Shown here: positions 55,812 through 64,000 of the stretch, piece after piece
Layout of the letters: every line of letters starts with the position of its first letter
How positions within the stretch are numbered: the stretch's first letter is position 1
From: Calendula officinalis
Lineage: Eukaryota; Streptophyta; Magnoliopsida; Asterales; Asteraceae
NCBI GenBank assembly: GCA_963853835.1
Contig: OY970820.1
Location: 26,849,873 to 26,913,872 of the forward strand
Direction: 5' to 3'
DNA: 64,000 nucleotides
The notes under the pieces: generated by a model
What the model saw: the letters and a program-made list of their open reading frames with translations, nothing else
What the model was told of the DNA's origin: nothing
The model's database searches: none
Made by a program: the position numbers and the translations under genes

Positions 55812-56313
55812 TTTCATCATCACATAATTTCTATATTAAACATCTGTCACTAATCGTTCAGGACCCTTACATTAATTGGGTACCAAACTTGTTTTAATTG
55901 TTTTATGTAAAATCTGAGGTACCTTCACTTGGTTTGTTCAAGGCACATGTCTGGAATTAAAACTCTCTATCCAACACTCATGATAAATAGTTGGGGACAG
56001 TTACCAGTCTCGACCAGGTATAACTCGGTCCTCAACGGTCAATGACTTATACACACTTCAGTGTATAACTCGAGCCTCAACAGAATGGCTCATACACACT
56101 TCAGTGTACGACCCGAGCTACATCATAATGACTTTCAAGTATCTTACCCGGTCCTCAACGGAAGATGGCTTCTAACTAAATCAGATACAGAACCCGCTCA
56201 CAACCAGAAAGCATTGAGCTCAATCATACGTAACTGCAAAAACTCTTCTCCACCCCTCCGATGATGTATAGGGTACGTTTCTACAACTATTAACTCTTCA
56301 ATATCTTTGTTTT

Positions 56314-56372
56314 GTCGAGGGGGAGAGATATTAATTCTAGGGGGAGAACTAGTATTTCTAGGGGGAGGAAAC
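56314..56372 (+). repeat. Three polypurine-tract-like motifs
   Basis: GAGGGGGAGAG, TAGGGGGAGAAC and TAGGGGGAGGAAAC lie within 60 bp, 2 kb before the 3' LTR. Multiple polypurine tracts are a known feature of Sireviruses. Confidence 0.8.
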
Positions 56373-56629
56373 TATAAAATCAAAACAAAAATACCCAACT
56401 GAATAAATAAACGATAAATCTTTTTATAAACAATATCTTCCCATGGTTTGCCAGATCCGGCCTAACCTATCCCAGGGAAATATTTCAGCCAACTGGTAAA
56501 TGTGAGGGTATTCGTCTAGGGTATAGAACTAGGTGAGTGCAAGGTAATGTGAAAACATGATAAATCTAAGAAAACACACCTTTGAGTGCATCCGAACCGC
56601 AAAATAAACTGGGCAACCACACAAAAAGG

Positions 56630-57900
56630 TGATCATTCATACGTTGAATGTTTCACAAGACTTTACTCGCCCAGTAAAGCAAATGCACACCACCACCAAC
56701 CACTCAAATTCCTCCCAACAGGAATTTGTTTCATTTCATAAGGGGACGTAGCACATAATCTACTGACTGCTCATTTGGAGTTTGTTGGTATTGAAAATAT
56801 AACCTCCTGCCCCGGGTTACGTCTCAATTGTATGCACAGTGTGTCTAGTTCTCACCCTCAAGAACCTTCCAACATATGACACTTGCACTACAAAAATGGA
56901 TCTCAGTGAATCCATCGGAACACTTGTAGTGGCATCACAATCTGATATTTCACGAGGATCGAGTGGAAATCCTACTAGAGCTAAAATCACGCCAACTCTA
57001 AACGCAGGTCACATATTTGAATCAACGGTTGTGCAAACGACTACCGATTCATACCGTGTGCTAACGGAAACTCTAAGTGAGTCCGGTGTTACCGAAAACT
57101 CCATGTGAAAACTCCTTCAATGAAACATCTTTTAAAAGGCTGATTATATTGCACATTATCGTAATAGTCCACTCTCAAATTACTCCTATGATCTGCTAAA
57201 CCCAGCATGATCTTCCCTGGAGCCACCGACAATATAGGAACTAAAAAGTGAGGTTCATAGGTCTAGGTGAGCAGAATCAAGTATCATGGGATCTTGATTG
57301 GGGTGCGTTGAGGTAAAAATTGAGAGGGGGTATGAAGTATGGGGTGCAAATCAGCTTATCACATGGTAAAAACAAAAACGAGGGTGTGGTTGAAAATGAA
57401 AAAGTGAGTTGAGTGAGGAGCGTGTGTGAAAGGGTTAAAGAAAACGGAAAACCCTCCCTAAACCGAACAAATGACCGGGTAGCCACATCTATATCAGACT
57501 GCATAAGTTGCTTTCTGATTAAGACATCATGGACCCAGTGATGCAATGCACAACCCCCACTAACCACTCAAGTACAAAAAGTACTTGTTTCAAAATCACG
57601 GAGATAACCACATCCACTATCGACATCTCATTTGGAGATTGTTGATATTGAAAAAGAGGACCCACCTCCAGTCCTCGCCTTCGTTTGTCCACGTATAGAG
57701 TCTAGAACTGAATTAAATTTCTCTATGACACAGGCACTCCACCAAGCATATCTTTGGGATATTGCCGGAACATTCATAGTGATACCAAAAATATTGGTAT
57801 TCCACGATGATTGAATGGAAATCCTACCAGTGCTAACATAAATGCCAACACTGAACGTAGGTCACACAGTTTCTGTAACTGTCGTGCTAACAGGAAATCT
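56630..57900 (+). repeat. Diverged internal duplication in the element tail
   Basis: Segments around 56,630-57,060 and 57,490-57,890 share word order: 'aaccactcaa', 'cttgtttca', 'ctcatttggag.ttgttg.tattgaaaa', 'gcactccacc', 'atcctac.ag.gctaa.at.a.gccaac', 'ggtcacac'. Neither copy has a long reading frame. Confidence 0.6.
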
Positions 57901-57944
57901 ATGTGATCCTGGGTTACCCTAATACCTTCTCGTGCGAAGATCAG

Positions 57945-58092
57945 ACGACCGTACTCCATTGTTATCAACAACGGTCACTATGTCTGATAGAGGATCTGAT
58001 GACTGTACTCCAATCTTATCAACAACACTCAATACATCAGATAAGGGATTCTATGACCGTACTCCAACATTATCAACAACGGTCAGAAAATC
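57945..58092 (+). repeat. Three tandem units of about 58 bp
   Basis: 'gaccgtactcca.tgttatcaacaacggtca' recurs three times with an intervening 'gtctgatagaggatctgatg'-type spacer. Confidence 0.8.
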
Positions 58093-58412
58093 CAATACAT
58101 ATCAATATTCCGCACCGCTTCGACTTCAACAAACATCAGGAACCGAGGATCAGCATCAAATCGACAAACGCCACAACATCAAGAAAGGACTTCCGCTGCT
58201 AACCGCTCTATCTATGGGTCTACATTCCGTCGATTTGCATGAAGTCTTCTGGAATACTTTATATTGGTTGAAAAGCCAGTTAAAAGTATGTCTGTCACCG
58301 ATGATCAAAAGCTGATGCTGATTATTCAACAAACTGCTTAACGGTTCAACACTTAGCTCCAGTTTTACAAACAAAGAAGACTTCAAAGATATGCAACCTA
58401 GACTATTGTTAC

Positions 58413-58424
58413 AAAGGGGGAGAT
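58413..58424 (+). promoter_or_regulatory. Polypurine tract of the 7.2-kb element
   Basis: AAAGGGGGAGAT lies directly before the 3' LTR. Confidence 0.85.
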
Positions 58425-58738
58425 TGTTAGGTATTAAAAAGGTTGTAATGAATAGTCTAGGGGGCAATGTGTAGCATTGCATAATGTTTTAGTTTAGCTT
58501 AGTATTATACTTAAACCAATTAGGTTTAATTAAGAGAATTAAGGTAAAGGTATATAAGCCTAGATGTAAACCTTAATTCTTAAGTTTTGCACTTAATCAA
58601 TATCAATTTCCAGCAATTGTTCTCTCCCTTCTCTCTAGCTTTCTCTCTCTAAAACTCTAACCATCTTCATCACTTTTCCATCTATTTTCATCATCAAACA
58701 TCAAGTTATGGATTGAATTAGTGTTGTTAAGCATTTCA
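58425..58738 (+). repeat. 3' LTR of the 7.2-kb element
   Basis: 314 bp, about 7 differences from the 5' LTR, followed by the ATTTA duplication (58,739-58,743). Confidence 0.95.
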
Positions 58739-58743
58739 ATTTA

Positions 58744-60759
58744 AACCAACCTAAAACTAAGAAAAACAATCATTTTAAACATATAACTGCAACCCATGAC
58801 ACCACATTATAATAGTTACTTTTTTAGCCATAATAGTATAATACCCATATAGCAGCAGCCGGTGAGACCATCAACAATGTTTGGTTGCAGCCACAACAAT
58901 GTTTGGTTGCAGCCTTGCAGGAGTTGTATCTTAGCATCTATGTACAAACATGAAATAAAAATATGAAATAAATAAAAAAGTATCTTGTAATCTTACCATT
59001 ACAATGTATTTGGAAATAAATACCAAAAAATAATCAAGTAACCAAATTTAGGTTAGCCCGTGAAATGCACCAAACACTTTTATATAGATTATCATTATGT
59101 TTGAATCCTTTGTATTTTATAAGAAAGAAGCAATAAAACGGATTTATTAAATTGTTTAGTTGAGGAAAACAGGCCTGCAACATAGTTTGTGAGCACTATA
59201 CAAAAACTATGAATCATACATGATTTCTGAATAACTGTAAATCATTGATGTACGGTAATTACGAAAGTCAATTACATTGTCCTCCAATCACATAACTGCA
59301 GCATATCTCAGGAGTCATGAATCCTTCAAAGTAATTAACTTTCATAGTGCAAGATGTTAAAGATTAAATCCTAGATTTTGTTTTTAGCTATAATGGCTAG
59401 GAAAATTGAAGGTAGCGTAAGAAATTAGGGATACAAACCTGATCTGTGTAGCCGGAGAAAGCTTTTCGTCAACGATCTTCTTATCATAATTTCTCTAGGG
59501 ATTGTTACAATACAACATGGCTATTGAAACTGGGGATATCAAATCAATCGTGATTCAATGGGATAGGTGGACGATTGGCGGCGTGTTGAAGGTTTGATTA
59601 GGGCATCGTAAAGGGGATTGTATATTTTGAAAATCCGTCAAAAATAAAAGCGTGAAGAAGGATAGTTGAAAAAACCCAGCAGAATTCAGTTAATCCACAT
59701 GAATCTGAATTCAATTGCAACAGGTTGAACGGAAATTAGGGCATCGTGAAGAAGATGTATTGAGAAGTGGAAGATAAGTTACAGATGGTTCCGTAAATGT
59801 CGTGAAGTTTGTTTAACTGCAGGAGGAGAAGAGAACGCAAGTTGGTTTGTAGAATATAGGGAGGATTTCATTGGCAAATGGTGTAATTACATGTGGCAAT
59901 ATGGACTAATGAGAGAGCTTCAAACTGCCAAGTTGACAAACGTAAATCAAATGTAGACTCATATGGAAATGATTTCTATAAATAGGAGAACTTGTAGGTG
60001 AGCAAACTGATTTTGCTTTAATACCAATTAAAATAAGTGAATGGGCCCACAGCCCTCTTCAGTCTCTCACTCTTATTTTGGTCTTTCCCGCGAAATTTCG
60101 CACCGTCATGACGGAATTTGCCCAAAAGTGACGCCTGCCTTCGGTCGGCCGTCACACGGACGGCGCTTCGGCTACGAACGAGCTGCGACGACAGCTTTCA
60201 GGTGCTCGTAGGAATGATCTGATTACGGTGAGACTGAACGGTTGGCTTTAATTTTCAGGTCCGAGCGATTTGCGAATGGCTAGTTCTCAATCGGTTTCTG
60301 AGAAGAGGTTGTAGGTGAGAAAACTGATTTTGCTTTAATGCCGCTGCAAAATGAACTCGGGAAATTTTGTTTTGTTAATTCGTTTTGGGATTATATTTTA
60401 ATTTTGTTAATAATTGTTGGTGCTCTTAGGATTGATTTGATTTCGGTGAGACTAAAAAACGGGTTTAATTTGCAGGTCAATCGGTTTCGGCAGAGGCCAT
60501 GAGAACAACGTCAAAACTGATTAAGAAAACATCTAAGAAATTTCGTTTTGTTACTTCTTTTAGGCTTTAATCAACAAAGCATTGTCCCTACAATTTGTGC
60601 ACTTACAATCTGAGCACTGTTGCTAGTCATTTTATATAAAAGTAGCGTGTGGAATATTTTATTCAAAAGTAGCGTGTGGAATTTTGTGGAAATAATGTTT
60701 TCCACATCAACTTCACTTTTTTAGAAAATCAAACATGTGAAAAAGACATGGATGTTTTA
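58744..60759. other. Non-coding DNA upstream of the receptor-like gene
   Basis: No gene was recognised. 'tgtaggtgagcaaactgatt' at 59,993 and a near copy at 60,311 form a repeat of about 40 bp, on either side of a GC-richer segment (60,085-60,260). Confidence 0.45.
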
Positions 60760-60769
60760 TGTATATATA
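60760..60769 (+). promoter_or_regulatory. Probable TATA box of the receptor-like gene
   Basis: 'tgtatatata' lies about 120 bp before the ATG at 60,889. Confidence 0.5.
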
Positions 60770-60888
60770 CACACTTACACTCTCCCAATCTTTAATATAA
60801 TGCAATAAAAAAAAGTACAAAAAAACATCTTTTTGATAACCTCTTTATTACTTCTGACTTGATCAACAACCATTTAGCAGATTTTACG

Positions 60889-61495
60889 ATGCTTGTTATT
60901 GTGTTGTTGCTGCTATTATTCATGAACGGTGGTCTGGCGATCAAAGAAGATGTCGGATGCATTGAGAAGGAGAGGCAAGCTCTACTGATCTTTAAAGCCA
61001 GCCTCAATGGATTTACACGCGATTGGGGGAGCGGAGAAGATAATATGGAATGTTGCAAATGGGATGGTGTCCGGTGTAACAACGTCATGTGATCGAACTG
61101 TCTGTTAATGAACCTTACTTTTCTCATGGTTTGGTTGGTAAGATTAGTCCATCGTTACAACTATTGAATAAGTTACAGGACCTTGATCTACATGGAGTCA
61201 ATTTTCAGTCCTATCGTATACCAGATTTTCTGGGTTCTCTGACCGATTTACAAACTTTAGATATTTCTAATGCTAATCTCAGTGGACCTATTCCTCATCA
61301 ACTTGCGAATCTCTCCAACCTGTGTTATCTTGATCTTCGTGGTAATCATTTGCCGGGTTCTATCCCGTTTTCATTCGGAGATTTAACTTCCCTTACACAT
61401 TTAGACCTTTCAGGTAATCATTTGTCGGGTTCTATTCCTTTATCATTAGGAGATTTGACTTCCCTCGCATATTTAGACCTTTCAGACAATCAGTT
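60889..61495 (+). pseudogene. LRR receptor-like protein, 5' part, cut by a copia insertion
   Basis: The ATG at 60,889 gives a signal peptide (LVIVLLLLLFMNGGLA). The LRR N-terminal cap follows: CIEKERQALLIFKASLNGF and CCKWDGVRC. A small deletion near 61,083 shifts the frame within NN-xx-HVIELS. LRRs of about 24 residues follow: LQTLDISNANLSGPIPHQLA, NLCYLDLRGNHLPGSIPFSF, LTHLDLSGNHLSGSIPLSLG and LAYLDLSDNQF. The family is the Cf/EIX/Ve-type receptor-like proteins, cell-surface receptors with extracellular LRRs, many acting in immunity. The coding region stops at 61,495, where the LTR begins. The remainder (most LRRs, transmembrane segment) is not in the window. Confidence 0.9.
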
Positions 61496-62147
61496 TGTTG
61501 GAGCATATCATAGTTCAAACAGTTCAACTTATTACTGAAGCAGCAGTTAGTACTGATCATAGTTACTACTGATGAAGACTATGGTTGATACTGATGGGGC
61601 AGAACATGTTTACTACTGATGAAGTTGATACTGGTGAAGACTATAACTAAAGTACTACTGATCAAGGCTTATTAAAGATACTACTGATCAATAGTAGTTA
61701 CTACTGATGATGGATCTGGATTTACTACTGGTCACCAAAGTTACTACTTACGTTACTTATTTAATACTGGTGATTGCAGAAACACTACTGATGAGCGTAT
61801 ATTGAACATATCAAGTCCGAGATCTTCGTAGAGATAGTTATAGAATGTAAATCAATGTATATCTTTATAATTCGAATGTAAATCAAGTCCTAGAATAACT
61901 AGGGTAAATAGTTTAGCTTCAAGGACTATTATAAATAGTTCCTTACGAATTGTAAACGTACGTGTGTATTGTTAACTCGATAATATACATTGAAGCTTTT
62001 TGTGAAACTGTGTTCTTAATATTTTCGTATATTGTTTACAGTTTATCGTTCTTAATTACATTGATATAGTGTTGATCCGCTGCAACTTCTATTATCAATT
62101 AGATCTAAGGTGTTTATTAACTTCTCTATAGTTAATCGATCCTGACA
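61496..62147 (+). repeat. 5' LTR (652 bp) with TACTACTGAT motif array
   Basis: TG...CA ends. Between about 61,545 and 61,800, ACTACTGAT occurs at least six times exactly and about five more with one change, alternating with short spacers. The array lies in U3, upstream of the likely promoter. Confidence 0.9.
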
Positions 62148-62149
62148 AG

Positions 62150-62161
62150 TGGTATCAGAGC
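62150..62161 (+). promoter_or_regulatory. Primer binding site for initiator tRNA-Met
   Basis: TGGTATCAGAGC, two bases after the LTR. Confidence 0.95.
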
Positions 62162-62235
62162 TTATTGGTTCTAGATCTACTATTTGTTAAGAACAATAAA
62201 AAGTTTTTATCTTTAAAACACACACATTATTAATC

Positions 62236-64000
62236 ATGACTGATAATAATGAAAGCACTCAGGCCAACAAAATTCCTATACTCACTCCCAACAACTTTGG
62301 GATGTGGAAGAATCGTATTAAGCAATACATGCTTATTACATATTATTCTATGTGGGAAGTTGTCCTTGAAGGAAACAAAACTGGTCCTGGTCAAGCAAGC
62401 AGCTCTGCAACTGAGGCAGACAAACTTAAATGTGAGAAGGAGAAGAAAGACAAAGGAATCGAACTCAAAACTCTAAGCACTCTCCTACTGGCCATTCCTA
62501 ACGACTATCAACATCTCTTCGTTGAGTATGATGATGCAAAGGTGCTTTGGGAAGCACTGGAGAAGAGATTCGTTGGGACCAAAAGCACCAAGAGGAACAT
62601 GAAGTCTGTTCTCAAACAAGACTTTGAAAATTTCAAAGGAAAGCCCAATGAAACACTCACTCAAGTGTTTGACAGATTCAACAAACTAATTGGTGAACTT
62701 AACCAGGTTGGGGTTAAGATGGATCAAGAAGATGTCAACATGAAGTTTCTAAGGTCTCTTAGTGAAGAATGGGCCATGTACACAGTGGTATATAGACAGA
62801 GAGATGCACTAGAAGAAAAAGAGTTGGATGAACTCTACAATGATCTCAGAGTATTTGAAACTGAGGTAAATCAAAAGAACCCTTCTATTTCTTCTAATAA
62901 TGCTGCATTTGTATCTAGTACAGGTCAAGGTCAGGAAACCTCCACAGGAAAGGCTGCAGATTCTGAGGATACTGCAAGAGAATCCTTCTTCACTAGTCAT
63001 GTGCATACTGCACTGATTAGTGAGGACTTGGAACAATTGAATCCAGATGATCTTGAGGAGATGGATCTTAAATGGCAGATGGCTATGCTGATTCTAAGGA
63101 CCAAAAGATTCTTAAAGAGAACTGGTAGGACAAGCCTCAACTTCAACAAAGGTGACAAAGCTGGATTTGACAAAACTAAAGTCAAATGTTACAACTGTAA
63201 CAACCTTGGTCACTTTGCAAAAGAATGTCCTCAGCCAGACAAAAGATCAAAATCAACTGCTCTTGTTTCACAACAAGGACAAGGATATGACTGGAGTTTC
63301 CAAGCAGAAGAGCATGCTCAAAATCAAGCTCTCATGGCTTTTACTGACAACAAAACTGAGGTAAAACCTAAACCTTGTACTTCTGAATGTGCTAAAATTG
63401 TTAAAAACTTAGAAAAAGAAAACACCGAATTAAATGAAGATTTAGCAAAAGCAGTAAGAAGGAATCATGAATTTAATGGTGTGATTACTGATCAAGAACA
63501 TCAGATAAAGGTGTACCAGATGATTGATCAACGGATAAAGGAAGAATTACTTCAAGCTGTAGATGAGAAAGAGTTTTATGAATTAAAAAATAAAGAATTA
63601 ACAAGTAAATTAGAAGAATGTCAGCTTGAAATTGAACAAAATAAATTAACAATTAAAAAGTTTGAAAGAAGCACTAAAATTCTTGATGAATTAACTAATA
63701 ATCAAACTACAGAAAAAGTTGTTCATGGGGTGGGATATCATGCTGTACCACCTCCATATAAATTCATTCCTCCTCTCAAAAACAGCTCAGAAAGAATCAT
63801 TAATGAATTAAAAACTGAAAATCAAACTGAATCACATAATGAAACATCTGAATCAAATGATTCTTCTGATGATAATCAATCAATTGAATTTACAATTTCT
63901 CAAACTGAATCACCAAAATCAATTGATACAAGTTTTCACACAGCACACAGTCCAAATGAATCTCCCAAATATGATGCTGAAAATGTACCAAAAATTTTAA
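62236..64000 (+). CDS. Copia gag, open to the window edge (588 codons, partial)
   Basis: The ATG at 62,236 (MTDNNESTQANKIPILTPNN) opens a frame with no stop through 64,000. Residues about 15-230 are the copia gag core: FGMWKNRIKQYMLITYYSMW, VLWEALEKRFVGTKSTKRNM and LRSLSEEWAMYTVVY. A canonical zinc knuckle CYNCNNLGHFAKEC lies near residue 317. Coiled-coil segments (about 375-500) and an acidic Ser/Glu/Asn-rich tail follow. Gag packages the element RNA in cytoplasmic particles. Pol should follow beyond the window, either fused or after a shift. The intact frame makes this the likeliest element here to be recently active. Confidence 0.92.
   Translation, partial: MTDNNESTQANKIPILTPNNFGMWKNRIKQYMLITYYSMWEVVLEGNKTGPGQASSSATEADKLKCEKEKKDKGIELKTLSTLLLAIPNDYQHLFVEYDDAKVLWEALEKRFVGTKSTKRNMKSVLKQDFENFKGKPNETLTQVFDRFNKLIGELNQVGVKMDQEDVNMKFLRSLSEEWAMYTVVYRQRDALEEKELDELYNDLRVFETEVNQKNPSISSNNAAFVSSTGQGQETSTGKAADSEDTARESFFTSHVHTALISEDLEQLNPDDLEEMDLKWQMAMLILRTKRFLKRTGRTSLNFNKGDKAGFDKTKVKCYNCNNLGHFAKECPQPDKRSKSTALVSQQGQGYDWSFQAEEHAQNQALMAFTDNKTEVKPKPCTSECAKIVKNLEKENTELNEDLAKAVRRNHEFNGVITDQEHQIKVYQMIDQRIKEELLQAVDEKEFYELKNKELTSKLEECQLEIEQNKLTIKKFERSTKILDELTNNQTTEKVVHGVGYHAVPPPYKFIPPLKNSSERIINELKTENQTESHNETSESNDSSDDNQSIEFTISQTESPKSIDTSFHTAHSPNESPKYDAENVPKIL

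Larger units (their letters stand above)
51542..58738 (+). mobile_element. Complete 7.2-kb non-autonomous LTR retrotransposon without pol
   Basis: LTRs of 314 bp (51,542-51,855, 58,425-58,738) differ at about 7 positions (about 2%). The perfect 5-bp duplication ATTTA flanks both sides. A tRNA-Met PBS (TGGTATCAGAGC, 51,858-51,869) and a polypurine tract (58,413-58,424) are present. The interior has a GTTCGGC-rich leader, a 700-codon coiled-coil coding region, repeated AGGGGGAG tracts and a 2-kb non-coding tail with internal duplications. No protease, integrase or RT motif was seen in any frame. Coiled-coil gag-like coding, multiple polypurine tracts and the iMet PBS suggest a Sirevirus-related element that depends on a partner in trans. 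Confidence 0.9.
61496..64000 (+). mobile_element. Ty1/copia retrotransposon, 5' part, inserted in the receptor-like gene
   Basis: The LTR runs 61,496-62,147 (TGTTGGAGCA...CCTGACA), followed by a tRNA-Met PBS and an uninterrupted gag frame that leaves the window. The exon sequence DNQF joins the TG of the LTR directly, fixing the insertion site. Only one LTR is visible, so age and the target duplication cannot be read. Confidence 0.9.

Overview
The window is plant nuclear DNA, most likely from a eudicot. It is AT-rich and intron-bearing, and it is dominated by plant-specific transposable elements: Ty1/copia elements primed by initiator tRNA-Met, L1-type LINEs with an RRM-type ORF1, Stowaway MITEs with CTCCCTCCGTCCC ends, Mutator-like elements with 9-bp target duplications, Harbinger and hAT elements, and Helitrons. 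The host-type genes seen (AUX1/LAX carrier, LRR receptor-like protein, LFR, Hsf, MGCSFSGL-type kinase) are all plant families. Every host-gene-like piece here is partial or broken, so this looks like a heterochromatic or intergenic block rather than gene space. The species cannot be fixed from sequence alone.

Layout. 1-1.1 kb: end of an LTR and a LINE reverse-transcriptase fragment. 2-3.6 kb: a Harbinger-type element and three Stowaway MITEs. 3.69-6.40 kb: two Mutator-like elements of one family side by side, each with long inverted ends, its own perfect 9-bp target duplication and a different captured cargo (Pack-MULEs). 6.5-7 kb: ribosomal protein P0 pseudogene fragment and a second Harbinger-type element. 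7.78-8.21 kb: a short Helitron carrying a tRNA-like module. 8.2-16 kb: non-coding DNA with diverged repeats, two Stowaways and a 778-bp hAT element. 16.3-18.8 kb: fragments of an unrecognised gene and of an LFR-like gene, then a Helitron end. 20.08-20.80 kb: an AT-rich foldback element.

20.8-38.5 kb is a nested insertion. A decayed L1-type LINE (minus strand) is split by a 12.4-kb copia element of Sirevirus type (21,484-33,910, minus strand) with 961-bp LTRs, gag, pol and an extra env-position reading frame. The element is young (LTRs about 1.5% different by eye) but disabled, with one stop inside the RT catalytic motif. 38.7-43.8 kb: a possible Helitron with four antisense tRNA-like modules and an RPA1-like gene fragment. 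44.3-47.4 kb: an AUX1/LAX auxin-carrier pseudogene with promoter, 5'-UTR intron and five coding exons, broken by a stop, a frameshift and loss of its 3' half. 48.8-49.8 kb: a third Pack-MULE carrying an Hsf coiled-coil fragment, abutted by a 159-bp MITE.

51.5-58.7 kb is a complete 7.2-kb LTR element (plus strand) that has no pol at all but encodes a long coiled-coil protein. 60.9-61.5 kb is the 5' part of an LRR receptor-like protein gene, cut by a third copia element (61,496 to beyond the window). That element's gag frame is open for 588 codons up to the window edge and is the most intact coding sequence present.

Two themes stand out. First, DNA transposons here have repeatedly picked up gene pieces (kinase exon 1, an Hsf coiled coil, an RPA OB-fold, perhaps an LFR exon). 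Second, each of the three copia elements carries its own short motif repeated many times in its non-coding control region (TCAGCTGA, GTTCGGC, TACTACTGAT).
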